Of a stretch of 64,000 bases of DNA, positions 55,801-64,000 are shown piece after piece. The DNA is taken from contig NZ_CP064782.1 in assembly GCF_018905915.1 (NCBI RefSeq), positions 620,001 to 684,000 on the forward strand, in the 5' to 3' direction. The translations under genes and the position numbers were made by a program. The stretch comes from Azospira inquinata. Lineage in GTDB: Bacteria; Pseudomonadota; Gammaproteobacteria; Burkholderiales; Rhodocyclaceae. How positions within the stretch are numbered: position 1 is the stretch's first letter; each line of letters begins with the position of its first letter. Under the pieces are notes generated by a model that was not told where the DNA came from, did no database searches, and worked only from the letters and a program-made list of their open reading frames with translations.

Positions 55801-56793
55801 TCCTTCCCGGGTGTATTGGAGACGCCCCTGCAAGCGGCGCAAATCCAAGGCTTCCAGGCTAGGGGCCAGGCGCAGCCGGGTATCCACCAGGGCCACGTCG
55901 CCGGTGGCCTGGGTCAGCCGCCCCTCGTCAAATCCGGCCCACAGGCGCAGCGCCCCTCGACCCTGATCCAGGTGGACGGGCAAATCCAGCCACTGGCGCC
56001 AGCGGCCCAGGTCGGTGTAATCGAATTGGGTAAACAACTGGCCCCGCCAGTCTTCCAGGTGGGCAAAGCTAGCCCCCCGCACATCCCCCCGGATATCCAG
56101 ACGGGACGCCAACTCCGCCGGGGGCAGGGCGGACAAGCCGAACTGGTGGTGCCGGCCACTGTTCTGCACCACCAGATTCACCGCCTCCAGGGCCAGGGGC
56201 GGAGCGCCCCGCTGGGCGTCTTCCCACACCAGGGTGGCGTCCTTGACCACAATGGCATGCTGGATCAGGAACCAGTCCCCCAGACCGCCGCCGCTTCCCT
56301 GGGTATTGACCGGAATGCCCGCCACCAGCAGGCGTCCGTCCGCCTCCCGGCGGATTTGCAGGGCCGGATTGTCAATTTCCAGGCGCCGCAGCCGCAGTTC
56401 CAGGGTGGGCAGGGACCACCAGGAGAGCACCCCTTCCACCCGGGGCAGAATCAGGGCCGGGCGTCCGGCCCGGTCCGCAATGCGCACATCTTCCAGGGCC
56501 AGTTCGGGGCGCAGGCCCTCCCAACTCGCTTGAATTTTGCCGATGCTCACCGGCAGCCCCACGGCCTGGGTGGCCAGACGCTCCAGATCGGGCCGGTAAA
56601 CCGTGATATTGGGCAGAATCCAGTAGCGCAGGGCCAACACCAGGGCGACAAAGGCGAAATAGCCCACAACCCCAGCCACCGCCGCCACCCGCCCGGCAAT
56701 ACGCCACCCCCGCCGAGCCCGGGGGCTAACTAGCCAGGGCAGCAGGCGGTAAAAGCGGTGATAGAGCGCGGAGCGCAGTTGGGGATCGGGCAT
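52840..56793 (-). CDS. yhdP: YhdP family AsmA-like lipid-transport protein
   Basis: 1317 residues. One N-terminal membrane anchor (about 30-52, VAAVAGVVGYFAFVALVLALRYW) is followed by a very long periplasmic beta-rich region with the AsmA-like pattern: VYRPDLERLATQAVGLPVSIG near the start, many repeats of the type LDLRRLQGRLQYT and LSGHLTWQG, and an AsmA_2 C-terminal region (MKLAAEKGQFAKVEPGIGKLIGLLSLQ, then VDMQGTVNLEKESQDLQVRI). In E. coli YhdP, with TamB and YdbH, bridges the envelope for phospholipid transport to the outer membrane. It is the first gene of the leftward operon and divergent from glnE. Confidence 0.93.
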   Translation of the reverse strand: MPDPQLRSALYHRFYRLLPWLVSPRARRGWRIAGRVAAVAGVVGYFAFVALVLALRYWILPNITVYRPDLERLATQAVGLPVSIGKIQASWEGLRPELALEDVRIADRAGRPALILPRVEGVLSWWSLPTLELRLRRLEIDNPALQIRREADGRLLVAGIPVNTQGSGGGLGDWFLIQHAIVVKDATLVWEDAQRGAPPLALEAVNLVVQNSGRHHQFGLSALPPAELASRLDIRGDVRGASFAHLEDWRGQLFTQFDYTDLGRWRQWLDLPVHLDQGRGALRLWAGFDEGRLTQATGDVALVDTRLRLAPSLEALDLRRLQGRLQYTREGAAADDDTTLSGRQLVIQPRDGAGVGPTDFAATWRQGKKPQGRFTAQTLDLGALASLAGRLPLGNATRQLLAQYAPQGLLRNLEASWHMEGTELKQYQLKGDFTNLGLAAQGERPGFAGLSGKLEADQKGGSLSLDARRAALDFPAIFPESRISLDSLTALADWQWDGQNLEVDLKRAVFANADAAGVALGTYRYTGHGSGIIDLKANLSRAEGKAVWRYLPWVVAKDARDWVQSSVTAGQASDARLVLKGDLDRFPFRSPRDGQFALTAKVRGATLDYGPGWPVADNIQGELRFAGPALTILAQSGRILGARVTGVTAEISDLDARDPVLHLKGKAEGATGEFLRFIARSPVGDMIGNFTADMKAQGNGRLGLEFHLPLNHMGDTKVAGDFDFLNNQVTVDPDLPPLTQVSGRLQFTEKGMRIQNLGAQMFGAPMRLNASTEGDKVQVNAQGNLSAAGLRRTLGLPVLDHLSGSANWRGSVTVQKKAATLVIDSNLLGISSSLPAPLNKSATQPLAFHLEEGALPPDGAKGKNAPLRQQLKISLGKVATALILRRKEGNAFVTERGYVALGDVPPLPAQGLVLSVNQPTIDGDFWRRAMSDAGDATGSGTGAGSSGAGGFSFSQTLLKTPQLDIFGRRLHDVTIKAVPVGNAWQVDIGAKELAGNLNWDGFGHGRLKARLRHLVMPDATPHQIQAAKAGEAGEVLDELPALDVVADSFTLDNKRFGRLDLQARNEGKLWRLDRIGLTNPDGSLNGSGEWRPGAKAINRTQLDFKLDAADVGKLLDRLGFPGTVKRGGAKLSGHLTWQGPPTSLDYPSLSGDMKLAAEKGQFAKVEPGIGKLIGLLSLQSLPRRITLDFRDVFSEGFAFDHIEGTVQVQNGLMKTGDFQINGPAAKVDMQGTVNLEKESQDLQVRIQPALGSSVALGTAVLANPVAGVAALVAQKILRNPLDQVFAYQYHVTGTWDDPKVEKLSRLPVGGHKSDGKP

Positions 56794-57036
56794 GAAGGAT
56801 CGGGGCGCCCTCCCGCCCGGGCACGCTTTGCCAAAGCCGAAGGAGGGTCACTACAATGGTCGGGTATTCGGAATGGGCATTTTACCCTAGGCGGCAGCGC
56901 CCGCCCCGCCTGATTCCGGGAAATCCCGCCGGTTTTCCCGGGGACCGGGTCCAGGGACGCTGCCCCTCCCTGGCCGGAGCCCTCCGCCCCGGTCCCCTCA
57001 CCCGTTCCGCCCGACTCACCCAACCCTACCCTGCCT

Positions 57037-59874
57037 ATGACCGCCGACCTCCCTTCCGCCCTCCCCTCCCTGCCCCCCACCCCCACCGGCTGGCAAGCCG
57101 GGCTGGAGCACAGCTTTTTCCTGCGCCAGCTCCTGGCCACCCACGGCTGGCTCATTCCTCTGCTGGAAAGCACCTGGGAACGCCCCTTGAGCGCCGCCGA
57201 CATGGAGCAATGGATAGCCCAGGATGCCCCGACGGATGAGGACAGCCTGAAGCGCAGCCTGCGCCGCCTGCGGCAACGGGTCATGGCCCAGCTGGTGATC
57301 CGGGACCTGGGGGGACTGGCGCCCCTAGCGGAAGTGGTGGAAACCATGACCCTGCTGGCGGACGTGACCACCAACCGGGCCCTCGACTGCCTGCACCGGC
57401 AGCTGGTGGAACAATACGGGGAGCCCCTGGACCACCAGGGCCGCCCCCAACGCCTGCTGGTTATCGGCATGGGCAAACTGGGGGGCCGGGAGCTCAATGT
57501 GTCCTCGGACGTGGATTACATCTTCGTTTATCCGGAGGAAGGCAACACCGCCGGGCGCCCGGACGGGGGCGGGGTCATCGAGGCCTATGACTTCTTCTTC
57601 CGCCTGGGCCGCCGCCTCATCGCCGCCCTGGGGGAACTCACCGCCGATGGCCAGGTGTTCCGGGTGGACATGCGCCTGCGTCCCAACGGGGATTCGGGTC
57701 CCCTGGTCCTTTCCCTGGACGCCCTGGAAAACTATTTCATCACCCAGGGTCGGGAATGGGAGCGCTACGCCTGGATCAAGGCCCGGGTCATGAACGCCGG
57801 CCCCAACCAGATCGGCGACTGGAGCCAGGCCCTGTCCGCCACAGCCCGCCCCTTCGTCTTCCGCAAATACCTGGATTTCGGCGCCATCAACGCCATGCGG
57901 GAGCTCCACGCCCAGATTCGCCGGGAAGTGGCCCGCAAGGACATGGCCAACCACGTCAAGCTGGGGCCGGGGGGTATCCGGGAAATTGAATTCATCGCCC
58001 AGGTCTTCCAGCTCATCCGGGGCGGCCGGGACCGGGGCCTGCAGATCAAGCCCACCCTGGGAGTCCTGGCCCGACTCAAGGACAAGGGCCTGCTGGCGCC
58101 CCAGGCCGTGGATGAACTGAGTCAGGCCTATGAATTCCTGCGCCGCCTGGAACACCGGATCCAGTACGTGGCCGACCAGCAAACCCACAGCCTGCCTGAA
58201 GAACCGGCGGCCCAGGCCCAGATCGCCCGATCCATGGGCTTTGCCGACTACCCGGCCCTGCTGGCCGTGCTCGACGCCCACCGGGAGAAGGTGAGCGGCC
58301 ACTTCCACCAGGTATTCGGCGCCCCGGAAGCGGAAGGGGAGGAAAACGAAACCCTCACCGCCCTCTGGCAGGGCAGCGGGGACGAGGACGGGGCCCTGGC
58401 GGACCTGACCCGGCTGGGCTTTCAGGACGCTCCGGCGGCCCGGGAACGGCTGGCGGAATTCCGCCACAGCAGCCGCTACCGGCAGCTCGCCGCCTCCAGC
58501 CGGGAACGGCTGGACGCCCTGGCCCCCGGCCTCATCGGCGCCGCCAGCCGCACCCCGGAACCGGATGTGACCCTGGCCCGGGGCCTGGGCTTTCTCGAAA
58601 CCATCGCCCGCCGGGGCGCCTATCTGGCCCTGCTGCAGCAGTATCCGGAAGCCCTGCACAAGGTGGCCTCCCTCATCGGAGCCTCCTCCTGGGCCGCGGA
58701 TTATCTGAATCGCCATCCCCTGCTCCTGGATGAACTGCTGGACCCCCGGCTCCTGGACGTGGCCACGGACTGGTCCGGCTTCCGCAACGAACTCCGGCTC
58801 CAGCTGGCCCAGTGCGGGGAGGATACGGAACGGCAGATGGACCTGCTGCGGGAAATGCACCACGCCCAGGTGTTCCGCCTCCTGGCCCAGGATCTGGCCG
58901 GACTCCACACCCTGGAGCGCATTTCCGACCACCTGACCCAGCTGGCGGACATCATGGTGGCCACCACCCTGGACCTGTGCTGGAGCAAGCTGCGCAAGCG
59001 CCACCGGGATAAGCCCCGCTTCGCCGTGATCGGCTACGGCAAGCTGGGGGGCAAGGAACTGGGCTACGCCTCGGATCTGGACATGGTCTTCGTCTACGAC
59101 GACCCGGCCCCGGAGGCGGAGGAAAACTATGCCCGCCTGGCCCAGCGCCTGAGCACCTGGCTTTCCACCCACACCGCCGCCGGCCAGCTGTTCGAGGCCG
59201 ATCTGCGCCTGCGCCCCAACGGGGAAGCCGGGCTCCTGGCTCTATCCCTGGAAGCTTTCCGGGAATACGAGCTGCACCACGCCTGGACCTGGGAACACCA
59301 GGCCCTGACCCGGGCCCGGTTCTGCGCCGGGGACGCCCAGGTGGGGGGCAGTTTCGAGGCGGTGCGGGAGGAAATCCTGCGCCTGCCCCGGAACCCGGAG
59401 ACCCTGCGGGTGGAGGTGCTGGCTATGCGCCGCCGCATGCTGGACGCCCACGCCTCCAATCCGGAAGCCGTGGCCCGGGGGGAATTCGACCTGAAGCAGG
59501 ACCCGGGGGGCATCATCGACGTGGAATTCATCGTCCAGTACCTGATCCTGGCCCACGCCCAGCGTTATCCCCAGCTCTGCCTTAACCTGGGCAACATCGC
59601 CCTGCTCAAGATGGCTGCGGACCTGGGCCTCATTCCCGCCGATCAGGCGGACCCGGTGCGGGACGCCTACCGCAGCTACCGACGCCGCCAGCACGCCAAA
59701 CGCCTGAACGGCAGCCCCCAAGCCCGGGTCAGCCTGACGGACATCGCTCCCCATGTGGCGGCGGTGCATCGGCTGTGGCTCACGGTGTTCGGCCAGAGCG
59801 CCCAGGAAGGAGAGCTGCCCGGGGTGGGAGAAACAGCCCGGGGCCCGGTACCCCTGCCCCCGGAAATCCCCTGA
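57037..59874 (+). CDS. glnE: Bifunctional glutamine synthetase adenylyltransferase/adenylyl-removing enzyme
   Basis: 945 residues, normal length. It has two nucleotidyltransferase halves: the N-terminal adenylyl-removing domain with GMGKLGGRELNVSSDVDYIF (from about 144) and the C-terminal adenylyltransferase domain with GYGKLGGKELGYASDLDMVF (from about 667). Each carries the paired Asp of the family, and each is followed by a helical GlnD-UR-binding domain (AHVKLGPGGIREIEFI-like and DLKQDPGGIIDVEFIVQ). It sets glutamine synthetase activity under PII control in the cytosol. It is a single gene, divergent from yhdP. Confidence 0.96.
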   Translation: MTADLPSALPSLPPTPTGWQAGLEHSFFLRQLLATHGWLIPLLESTWERPLSAADMEQWIAQDAPTDEDSLKRSLRRLRQRVMAQLVIRDLGGLAPLAEVVETMTLLADVTTNRALDCLHRQLVEQYGEPLDHQGRPQRLLVIGMGKLGGRELNVSSDVDYIFVYPEEGNTAGRPDGGGVIEAYDFFFRLGRRLIAALGELTADGQVFRVDMRLRPNGDSGPLVLSLDALENYFITQGREWERYAWIKARVMNAGPNQIGDWSQALSATARPFVFRKYLDFGAINAMRELHAQIRREVARKDMANHVKLGPGGIREIEFIAQVFQLIRGGRDRGLQIKPTLGVLARLKDKGLLAPQAVDELSQAYEFLRRLEHRIQYVADQQTHSLPEEPAAQAQIARSMGFADYPALLAVLDAHREKVSGHFHQVFGAPEAEGEENETLTALWQGSGDEDGALADLTRLGFQDAPAARERLAEFRHSSRYRQLAASSRERLDALAPGLIGAASRTPEPDVTLARGLGFLETIARRGAYLALLQQYPEALHKVASLIGASSWAADYLNRHPLLLDELLDPRLLDVATDWSGFRNELRLQLAQCGEDTERQMDLLREMHHAQVFRLLAQDLAGLHTLERISDHLTQLADIMVATTLDLCWSKLRKRHRDKPRFAVIGYGKLGGKELGYASDLDMVFVYDDPAPEAEENYARLAQRLSTWLSTHTAAGQLFEADLRLRPNGEAGLLALSLEAFREYELHHAWTWEHQALTRARFCAGDAQVGGSFEAVREEILRLPRNPETLRVEVLAMRRRMLDAHASNPEAVARGEFDLKQDPGGIIDVEFIVQYLILAHAQRYPQLCLNLGNIALLKMAADLGLIPADQADPVRDAYRSYRRRQHAKRLNGSPQARVSLTDIAPHVAAVHRLWLTVFGQSAQEGELPGVGETARGPVPLPPEIP

Positions 59875-60077
59875 CCGCTCCCTAGGTCTGGGGACTGGCC
59901 CCCGGCGGGCCCGGGCGCTACCATGCCCGGGACATCCCTCGCCCCGGAACCCCGGGGACTTGGCCCAGGAAAACGGGGAACGCCCCGGCCCGGGCCGTTG
60001 CCCCGGGAACTAACGCCCTTGCCCCGCCCCCACCTTCGGGGGCCGGACTTTTTTACCCGCCGCCTTCAGGAGTTGCC

Positions 60078-62243
60078 ATGGCCGCCCTTCCCCCTTCCCA
60101 CGACTGGCGCTTTTTCCGCGCCGGCGGATTCGACCAGGTCCGGCTCGACCGGGGTACGGACCTGCTCCATCTGGATGAACTGGATCAAAAGCTCTGGGTC
60201 GCCCTCTCCTGCCCGGTCTCCGGCCTGGAATTCGACGCCCGTACCCTAGCCCTGCTGGACACGGACGGGGATGGCCAGATCCGGGCGCCGGAGCTGATCG
60301 CCGCCCTGCAATGGGCCGGTAGCCTGATCCAGGACCCGGACCTCCTGGCCCGGGGCACCGATCCCCTGCCCCTGGCCGCCATCGCCGCGGACACGGAGGC
60401 GGGAGCCCAGCTCCTGGCCTCGGCCAAACGCATTCTCCACAGCCTGGGCAAAGATCAGGCAGAAACCATTTCCGTGGCGGACACGGGGGACAGTACGGCC
60501 ATCTTTTCCCAGGCCCGACTCAACGGGGACGGCATTCTGCCCCCGGAAGCCTGTGGGGACCAGGCCCTGGCCGCTCTAGCCCTGGCCATTATGCAAACCC
60601 TGGGGGGAGAAACGGATCGGAGCGGCGTTCCCGGAGTTTCCCGCCCCCTGGTGGAACGCTTTTTTGCCGAAGCCCGGGCTTGGCTGGACTGGCAGAAGGA
60701 AGGGGCCGCCGATCCGGCCCGCCGTCCCTTGGGGAATAACACGGCGGACGCCTATACGGCCTATGGGGCGGTACGGGAGAAGGTGGAGGACTATTTCACC
60801 CGCTGCCGCCTGGCCGCCTTTGACCGGCGGGCCGGGGACGCCCTGAATGGCAGCGACGAGGAACTGGCGGCCCTGGCCCCCCTGGCCCTGAATCCCCAGG
60901 ATCCGGCGGTGGCCCGCCTGCCCCTGGCCCGCATCGGCGCCAATCAGCCCCTGCCCCTGGGCAACGGCCTCAATCCGGCCTGGACGGAGGCCATGGCCAC
61001 ATTTCACCACCAGGTGGTAACACCCCTGCTAGGGGAGCGGGAAAACCTGAGCCGGGCCGACTGGCAAAGCCTGGAAGCCAGCCTGGCCCCCTTTGGGGAA
61101 TGGCAGCAGCGCCGAGTGGAAACCCCGGTGGCCGACCTGGAAGCGGTGGATCTGGGCCGGTGGGTGGCAGACGGCAGCGAATCCCGTCTCCTCGCCCTGA
61201 TAGACGAGGACGCCGCCCTGGCCCCGGAATTTGCCGCCATGGGGGAAGTGGACCGGTTGGTGCGCTATCTCCGGGACCTGGGCCGACTGGCCAATAATTT
61301 CGTCAATTTCCGGGACTTTTACACTCGCCGGGACGGGGCCGGGCAACCGGTCCAGGCCATTTTCCAGGCGGGCACCCTGTATCTGGATGGACGTAGCGCC
61401 GACCTGTGCCTCAAGGTCACCGACCCGGCCCGCCACGGCGCCCTGGCCAGCCTCTCCAAGATTTACCTGGCCTATTGCGACTGCCGCCGGGGGGACGAAA
61501 AAATGACCATTGCCGCCGCCATCACCGCAGGGGATGCGGACCAGCTCATGGTGGGCCGCAACGGGGTGTTTTACGACCGCCAGGGCCGGGATTGGGACGC
61601 CACGGTAGTGCGCATCGTGGATCACCCCATCAGCATTCGCCAGGCGTTCTGGAGCCCCTACCGAAAAATGGGCCAGTTGGTGGCAGAACAATTGCAGAAA
61701 TTTGCCGCCGCCAAGGCCAACGGAGTGGAACAGCAGGCCGGAGCTGCCATCAGCAGCGGGGCCAAACAGGTGGAAAGCAGCGCCGCCGCCCCCAAGCCTC
61801 CGGAAGCCAAGCCCACCCCCTTTGACGTGGGCAAATTCGCCGGCATCTTCGCCGCCATCGGCCTGGCCGTGGGAGCTTTAGGTACGGCCCTGGCCTCAGT
61901 CATTACCGGTTTTCTCAACCTGCACTGGTGGCAAATGCCCGTGGCCCTCATCGGCCTGATCCTGATGATCTCCGCCCCGGCCATGATCCTGGCCTGGTTC
62001 AAACTGCGTAAACGTAATCTAGGCCCCCTGCTGGATGCCAGCGGCTGGGCGGTAAACGCCCGGGCCCTGATCAACATCCCCTTCGGCACCACCCTCACCC
62101 AATTGGCCCACCTCCCCGAAGGTGCCGACCGGTCCCTCACCGACCCCTACGCGGAAAAGCCCCTAATCTGGCCCTGGGTGGTGGGTGGCCTGGCCGCGAC
62201 CCTGGCCCTGGCCTGGTATTTGGCCCACAAAATGTTGGCGTAA
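60078..62243 (+). CDS. Large hypothetical membrane protein with an EF-hand
   Basis: 721 residues. A canonical EF-hand loop lies near residues 61-72 (DTDGDGQIRAPE), followed by a second weaker calcium-loop-like stretch (RLNGDGILPPEA, about 148). The long central region (about 170-540) is soluble and helical, with conserved-looking stretches NFVNFRDFYTR and AIFQAGTLYLDGR and a Cys-rich YCDCRRGDEK. An Ala/Pro/Lys linker leads to three C-terminal membrane helices (about 592-615, 622-645, 697-717) with an amphipathic loop between. There is no signal peptide, so the soluble part may be cytosolic. I do not recognise the family. A promoter must lie in the 203 bases after glnE. Confidence 0.75.
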   Translation: MAALPPSHDWRFFRAGGFDQVRLDRGTDLLHLDELDQKLWVALSCPVSGLEFDARTLALLDTDGDGQIRAPELIAALQWAGSLIQDPDLLARGTDPLPLAAIAADTEAGAQLLASAKRILHSLGKDQAETISVADTGDSTAIFSQARLNGDGILPPEACGDQALAALALAIMQTLGGETDRSGVPGVSRPLVERFFAEARAWLDWQKEGAADPARRPLGNNTADAYTAYGAVREKVEDYFTRCRLAAFDRRAGDALNGSDEELAALAPLALNPQDPAVARLPLARIGANQPLPLGNGLNPAWTEAMATFHHQVVTPLLGERENLSRADWQSLEASLAPFGEWQQRRVETPVADLEAVDLGRWVADGSESRLLALIDEDAALAPEFAAMGEVDRLVRYLRDLGRLANNFVNFRDFYTRRDGAGQPVQAIFQAGTLYLDGRSADLCLKVTDPARHGALASLSKIYLAYCDCRRGDEKMTIAAAITAGDADQLMVGRNGVFYDRQGRDWDATVVRIVDHPISIRQAFWSPYRKMGQLVAEQLQKFAAAKANGVEQQAGAAISSGAKQVESSAAAPKPPEAKPTPFDVGKFAGIFAAIGLAVGALGTALASVITGFLNLHWWQMPVALIGLILMISAPAMILAWFKLRKRNLGPLLDASGWAVNARALINIPFGTTLTQLAHLPEGADRSLTDPYAEKPLIWPWVVGGLAATLALAWYLAHKMLA

Positions 62244-62257
62244 CCAAGGCAAAAACG

Positions 62258-62286
62258 AAAAAAGCCCACCGAAGTGGGCTTTTTTT
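62258..62286 (+). terminator. Rho-independent terminator after the EF-hand protein gene
   Basis: GCCCAC (62264-62269) pairs with GTGGGC (62274-62279) around CGAA, with A-run before and T7 after. Confidence 0.88.
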
Positions 62287-62499
62287 CACAAAGGGGAGTC
62301 GCTGCTCGGGCCAGGTGGTAATGACACACGCGGGTAGCCCATGGAGCATTTTGAGAATCTAAGGGAGACGCCTGACGGCTGGACTGATGCGGTACCCCAG
62401 AGAGGCACCTGAGCCCCTTAACAGAGGCGGCGGGAAAAATACTAGCAGCGGATTTCAAATCTCCCAGGCGCAAAAACGCTCAGAAAACCAGGAGTTGGC

Positions 62500-62575
62500 T
62501 GGTGCCGGAGATAGGAGTCGAACCTACGACCTTCGCATTACGAATGCGCTGCTCTACCAACTGAGCTACACCGGC
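62500..62575 (-). tRNA. tRNA-Thr, anticodon CGT
   Basis: 76 bases read leftward: acceptor GCCGGTG pairs with the CACCGGC-type 3' arm (TATCTCCGGCACCA, with one non-Watson-Crick position), D arm GCTC-AGTTGGTA-GAGC, anticodon stem CGCAT/ATGCG with loop reading TCGTAAT (anticodon CGT, codon ACG), TPsiC arm with GGTTCGACTCC, and encoded CCA. It decodes threonine ACG, frequent in high-GC genomes. Confidence 0.95.
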
Positions 62576-62831
62576 AGCCAAGCGGGCGGATTATACGCAA
62601 GAGGCCCCGGCGAGGCAAACGGGACAAAAGCCCAGGAAGGAAGCCGCAACCGCCTCTACCCTGGTCTCCCCCTCCCCCATGATTTGTCCCCTTTGATGGC
62701 ATAAAATCCCAGGGGGCTGGCGGGGACCGTGATGGAGACACCGATCATCGCTTACATCCTACCGCTAGTCTTTTGTCACTTACGCAGCCCCAGTCCGCCG
62801 ATAAACTTTAAGAGAAGAGGAGAGTCTCCCA

Positions 62832-63275
62832 ATGAAACCCCTGCGTACCTTCCCCATGGCGGGCTTTACACTGATCGAGCTAATGGTGGTTGTAACCATC
62901 GTAGCCATTCTGAGTAGCATCGCGATACCAGCGTATCAAGACTATATCCGGCGCGGCCAGATTTCTGAGGCATTCACGGAATTGGCCACTTTAAAAACCA
63001 ACATGGAACAGTACTATCAGGACAACCATAGCTACGCTAACGGAGGAGCCTGCGGAGTTGCTATGCCGTCTTCCACAACCGGTGCAGTGAAATACTTCGC
63101 TTACGCCTGCGCCCCAACCGCTGCGGGGGGATATTTGATCACCGCCACCGGCAACGCGGGCAGTGCTACAGGTAACGTTTACACCATAGACGACAGTGAT
63201 ACCAAGCAGACTACCTCCTTTAAAGGAAACACGGTGGCAAAAAGTTGCTGGCTAATCAAAGGTGATGAATGCTGA
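62832..63275 (+). CDS. pilE: Type IV pilin (PilE/PilA-like)
   Basis: 147 residues. The prepilin leader MKPLRTFPMAG is cleaved after G11 by PilD, leaving mature FTLIELMVVVTIVAILSSIA with the essential Glu at position 5 (E16 of the precursor). The globular domain begins PAYQDYIRRGQISEAFTEL and carries NMEQYYQDNHSYA as in PilE-type minor pilins. Paired Cys occur near the C terminus (KSCWLIKGDEC), giving a D-region-like disulphide. AAGAGAAGAGGAG precedes the ATG. It starts a minor-pilin cluster; the codon use is less GC-biased than in neighbouring genes. Confidence 0.88.
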   Translation: MKPLRTFPMAGFTLIELMVVVTIVAILSSIAIPAYQDYIRRGQISEAFTELATLKTNMEQYYQDNHSYANGGACGVAMPSSTTGAVKYFAYACAPTAAGGYLITATGNAGSATGNVYTIDDSDTKQTTSFKGNTVAKSCWLIKGDEC

Positions 63276-63937
63276 ACCAAGGATCTGTCTGCCGAAGTGG
63301 GAGCCAGGGGGTTACCCTCATTGAATTGCTTGTCGGCATGGCAATTTTCGCCATTCTTATGCTGTTTTCCATTCCCGCTTATCAGGAGTGGATACAGAAT
63401 GTAAAAATCAGGACTATGGCGGATGGGCTGCAAAACGGTCTACAAATAGCTCGCAACGAAGCCGTCAAGCGCAACCAAGAGTCCCGTTTTCAGCTGGTAA
63501 GCTCCATGACTGGCGCTTGCGCGTTGAGTGCCACCGGTCCCGACTGGATAGTGAGCATGTACCCCGTTACCGGGCTATGCGACCAATCCCCGGATCCTAA
63601 TACGTCCCCCCTCAGCGCTGACTTTTCGGCGGCAACCAATCCCCTGATTATCCAAAAAAGCCCCCCCGCCCCCGTCACCAATCCCCTGGTGCTCTCCGCC
63701 ACCCAGGCGGGGGTTTGCTTTACCGGCATGGGTGCTATGACCGGAGATGCGGACTGTGGCTTGATTACAACCAAGATAGATATCAAACCGGCCCAGGGTA
63801 CGTGCAAAGCAGATGGTGGAGACTTGCGCTGCTTAAGAGTTTGCATCTCCACGGGAGGCCTGATTCGCATGTGCGATCCGGCTGTCACAGACCACTCTGA
63901 TCCCCGCTATTGCAGCACGGATGCAGGGGCATGTTAG
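63269..63937 (+). CDS. GspH/FimT-type pseudopilin
   Basis: 222 residues. The leader ends SGSQG (G14), then VTLIELLVGMAIFAILMLFSIPAYQEW, with the mature Glu5. The GspH/FimT pattern DGLQNGLQIARNEAVKRNQ follows, then a Cys-containing beta domain of above-average length for FimT (several Cys pairs: GACALSA, GLCDQ, GVCFTG, DCGL, GTCKAD, LRCLRVC). It initiates assembly of minor-pilin complexes in type IV pili. The start overlaps the preceding stop by seven bases, indicating translational coupling. Confidence 0.88.
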   Translation: MLNQGSVCRSGSQGVTLIELLVGMAIFAILMLFSIPAYQEWIQNVKIRTMADGLQNGLQIARNEAVKRNQESRFQLVSSMTGACALSATGPDWIVSMYPVTGLCDQSPDPNTSPLSADFSAATNPLIIQKSPPAPVTNPLVLSATQAGVCFTGMGAMTGDADCGLITTKIDIKPAQGTCKADGGDLRCLRVCISTGGLIRMCDPAVTDHSDPRYCSTDAGAC

Positions 63938-63945
63938 ATATCCCC

Positions 63946-64000
63946 ATGAAACAACCAACGATCCAACGCCAAACCGGCACCATCCTTATTGAGTCCCTGG
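63946..64000 (+). CDS. Minor pilin/prepilin (PilV-like), 5' part only
   Basis: Only 18 codons are visible before the window ends: MKQPTIQRQTG followed by TILIESL, a prepilin leader with Gly at position 11 and Glu at mature position 5. A start at 63931 in the same frame would overlap the FimT-type stop and add five residues. Position after fimT suggests PilV (type IV pilus modification protein). It is cut by the window edge. Confidence 0.7.
   Translation, partial: MKQPTIQRQTGTILIESL

Noticed and set aside
52924-56733. 1269-codon open frame opposite yhdP
   Set aside because: Longest shadow in the window; no domain, Gln/Gly/Ala-rich throughout, while yhdP has the expected anchor and AsmA-like C terminus.

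Overview
The window is a contiguous piece of a high-GC proteobacterial chromosome, most likely a betaproteobacterium of the Rhodocyclales type (Azospira/Dechloromonas-like). This is inferred from gene content (LplT-type MFS, yhdP-nit-tldD cluster beside glnE, bacteriohemerythrin with an FNR-type site, many c-di-GMP and PAS sensory proteins, NIT-type chemoreceptor) and from codon bias. No ribosomal RNA or named marker fixes the species.

Layout. 1-3.8 kb: glycerophospholipid genes (3' end of an LplT-like MFS transporter, a small lipoprotein, ugpB, ugpQ) without the UgpAEC permease. 3.9-7.8 kb: an LDH/MDH-family dehydrogenase with an unusual specificity residue, and alaS. 8.0-10.9 kb: an alpha/beta-hydrolase lipoprotein, then a wrecked autotransporter gene and an AT-rich gene-free stretch. 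10.9-17 kb: rhlE, a leftward row of a hypothetical protein, a PP2C phosphatase, a small protein and an HDOD protein, then rightward DUF2076 and bacteriohemerythrin genes. 17.4-25.8 kb: hyi, cobalamin adenosyltransferase, a Csp1-like copper-storage protein, and a complete heavy-metal RND efflux operon (adaptor, pump, DUF3240, outer-membrane channel) preceded by a perfect PmrA-type direct repeat. 25.9-34 kb: NIT-domain chemoreceptor, class-I CoA-transferase, REC-PAS-GGDEF-EAL protein, and a QseBC/PmrAB-type two-component system. 34-38 kb: leftward UbiA-type phosphoribosyltransferase, GT39 glycosyltransferase and aroG. 38.4-49.6 kb: a radical-SAM gene, then a three-gene signalling operon (receiver protein; 2461-residue CheB-CheR-PAS(8)-histidine kinase-REC-HPt hybrid; REC-HD-GYP phosphodiesterase). 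49.6-56.8 kb: leftward yhdP-nit-tldD-lipoprotein. 57-62.2 kb: glnE and a large membrane protein with one EF-hand. 62.5-64 kb: tRNA-Thr(CGT), then a type IV pilin/minor-pilin cluster running off the end.

Themes. Sensory and second-messenger signalling dominates (two c-di-GMP enzymes, one MCP, two two-component assemblies, HDOD, PP2C). The most unusual object is the CheB/CheR hybrid kinase operon, which joins receptor-modification domains, a long PAS array, a phosphorelay and a c-di-GMP phosphodiesterase in three abutting genes. The metal block couples cytosolic or periplasmic copper storage with export. The PmrA-type box suggests control by an OmpR-family regulator, possibly the one encoded 12 kb away. 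The autotransporter remnant is the clearest example of gene decay: at least three in-frame stops, several frameshifts and a lost terminal stop codon.
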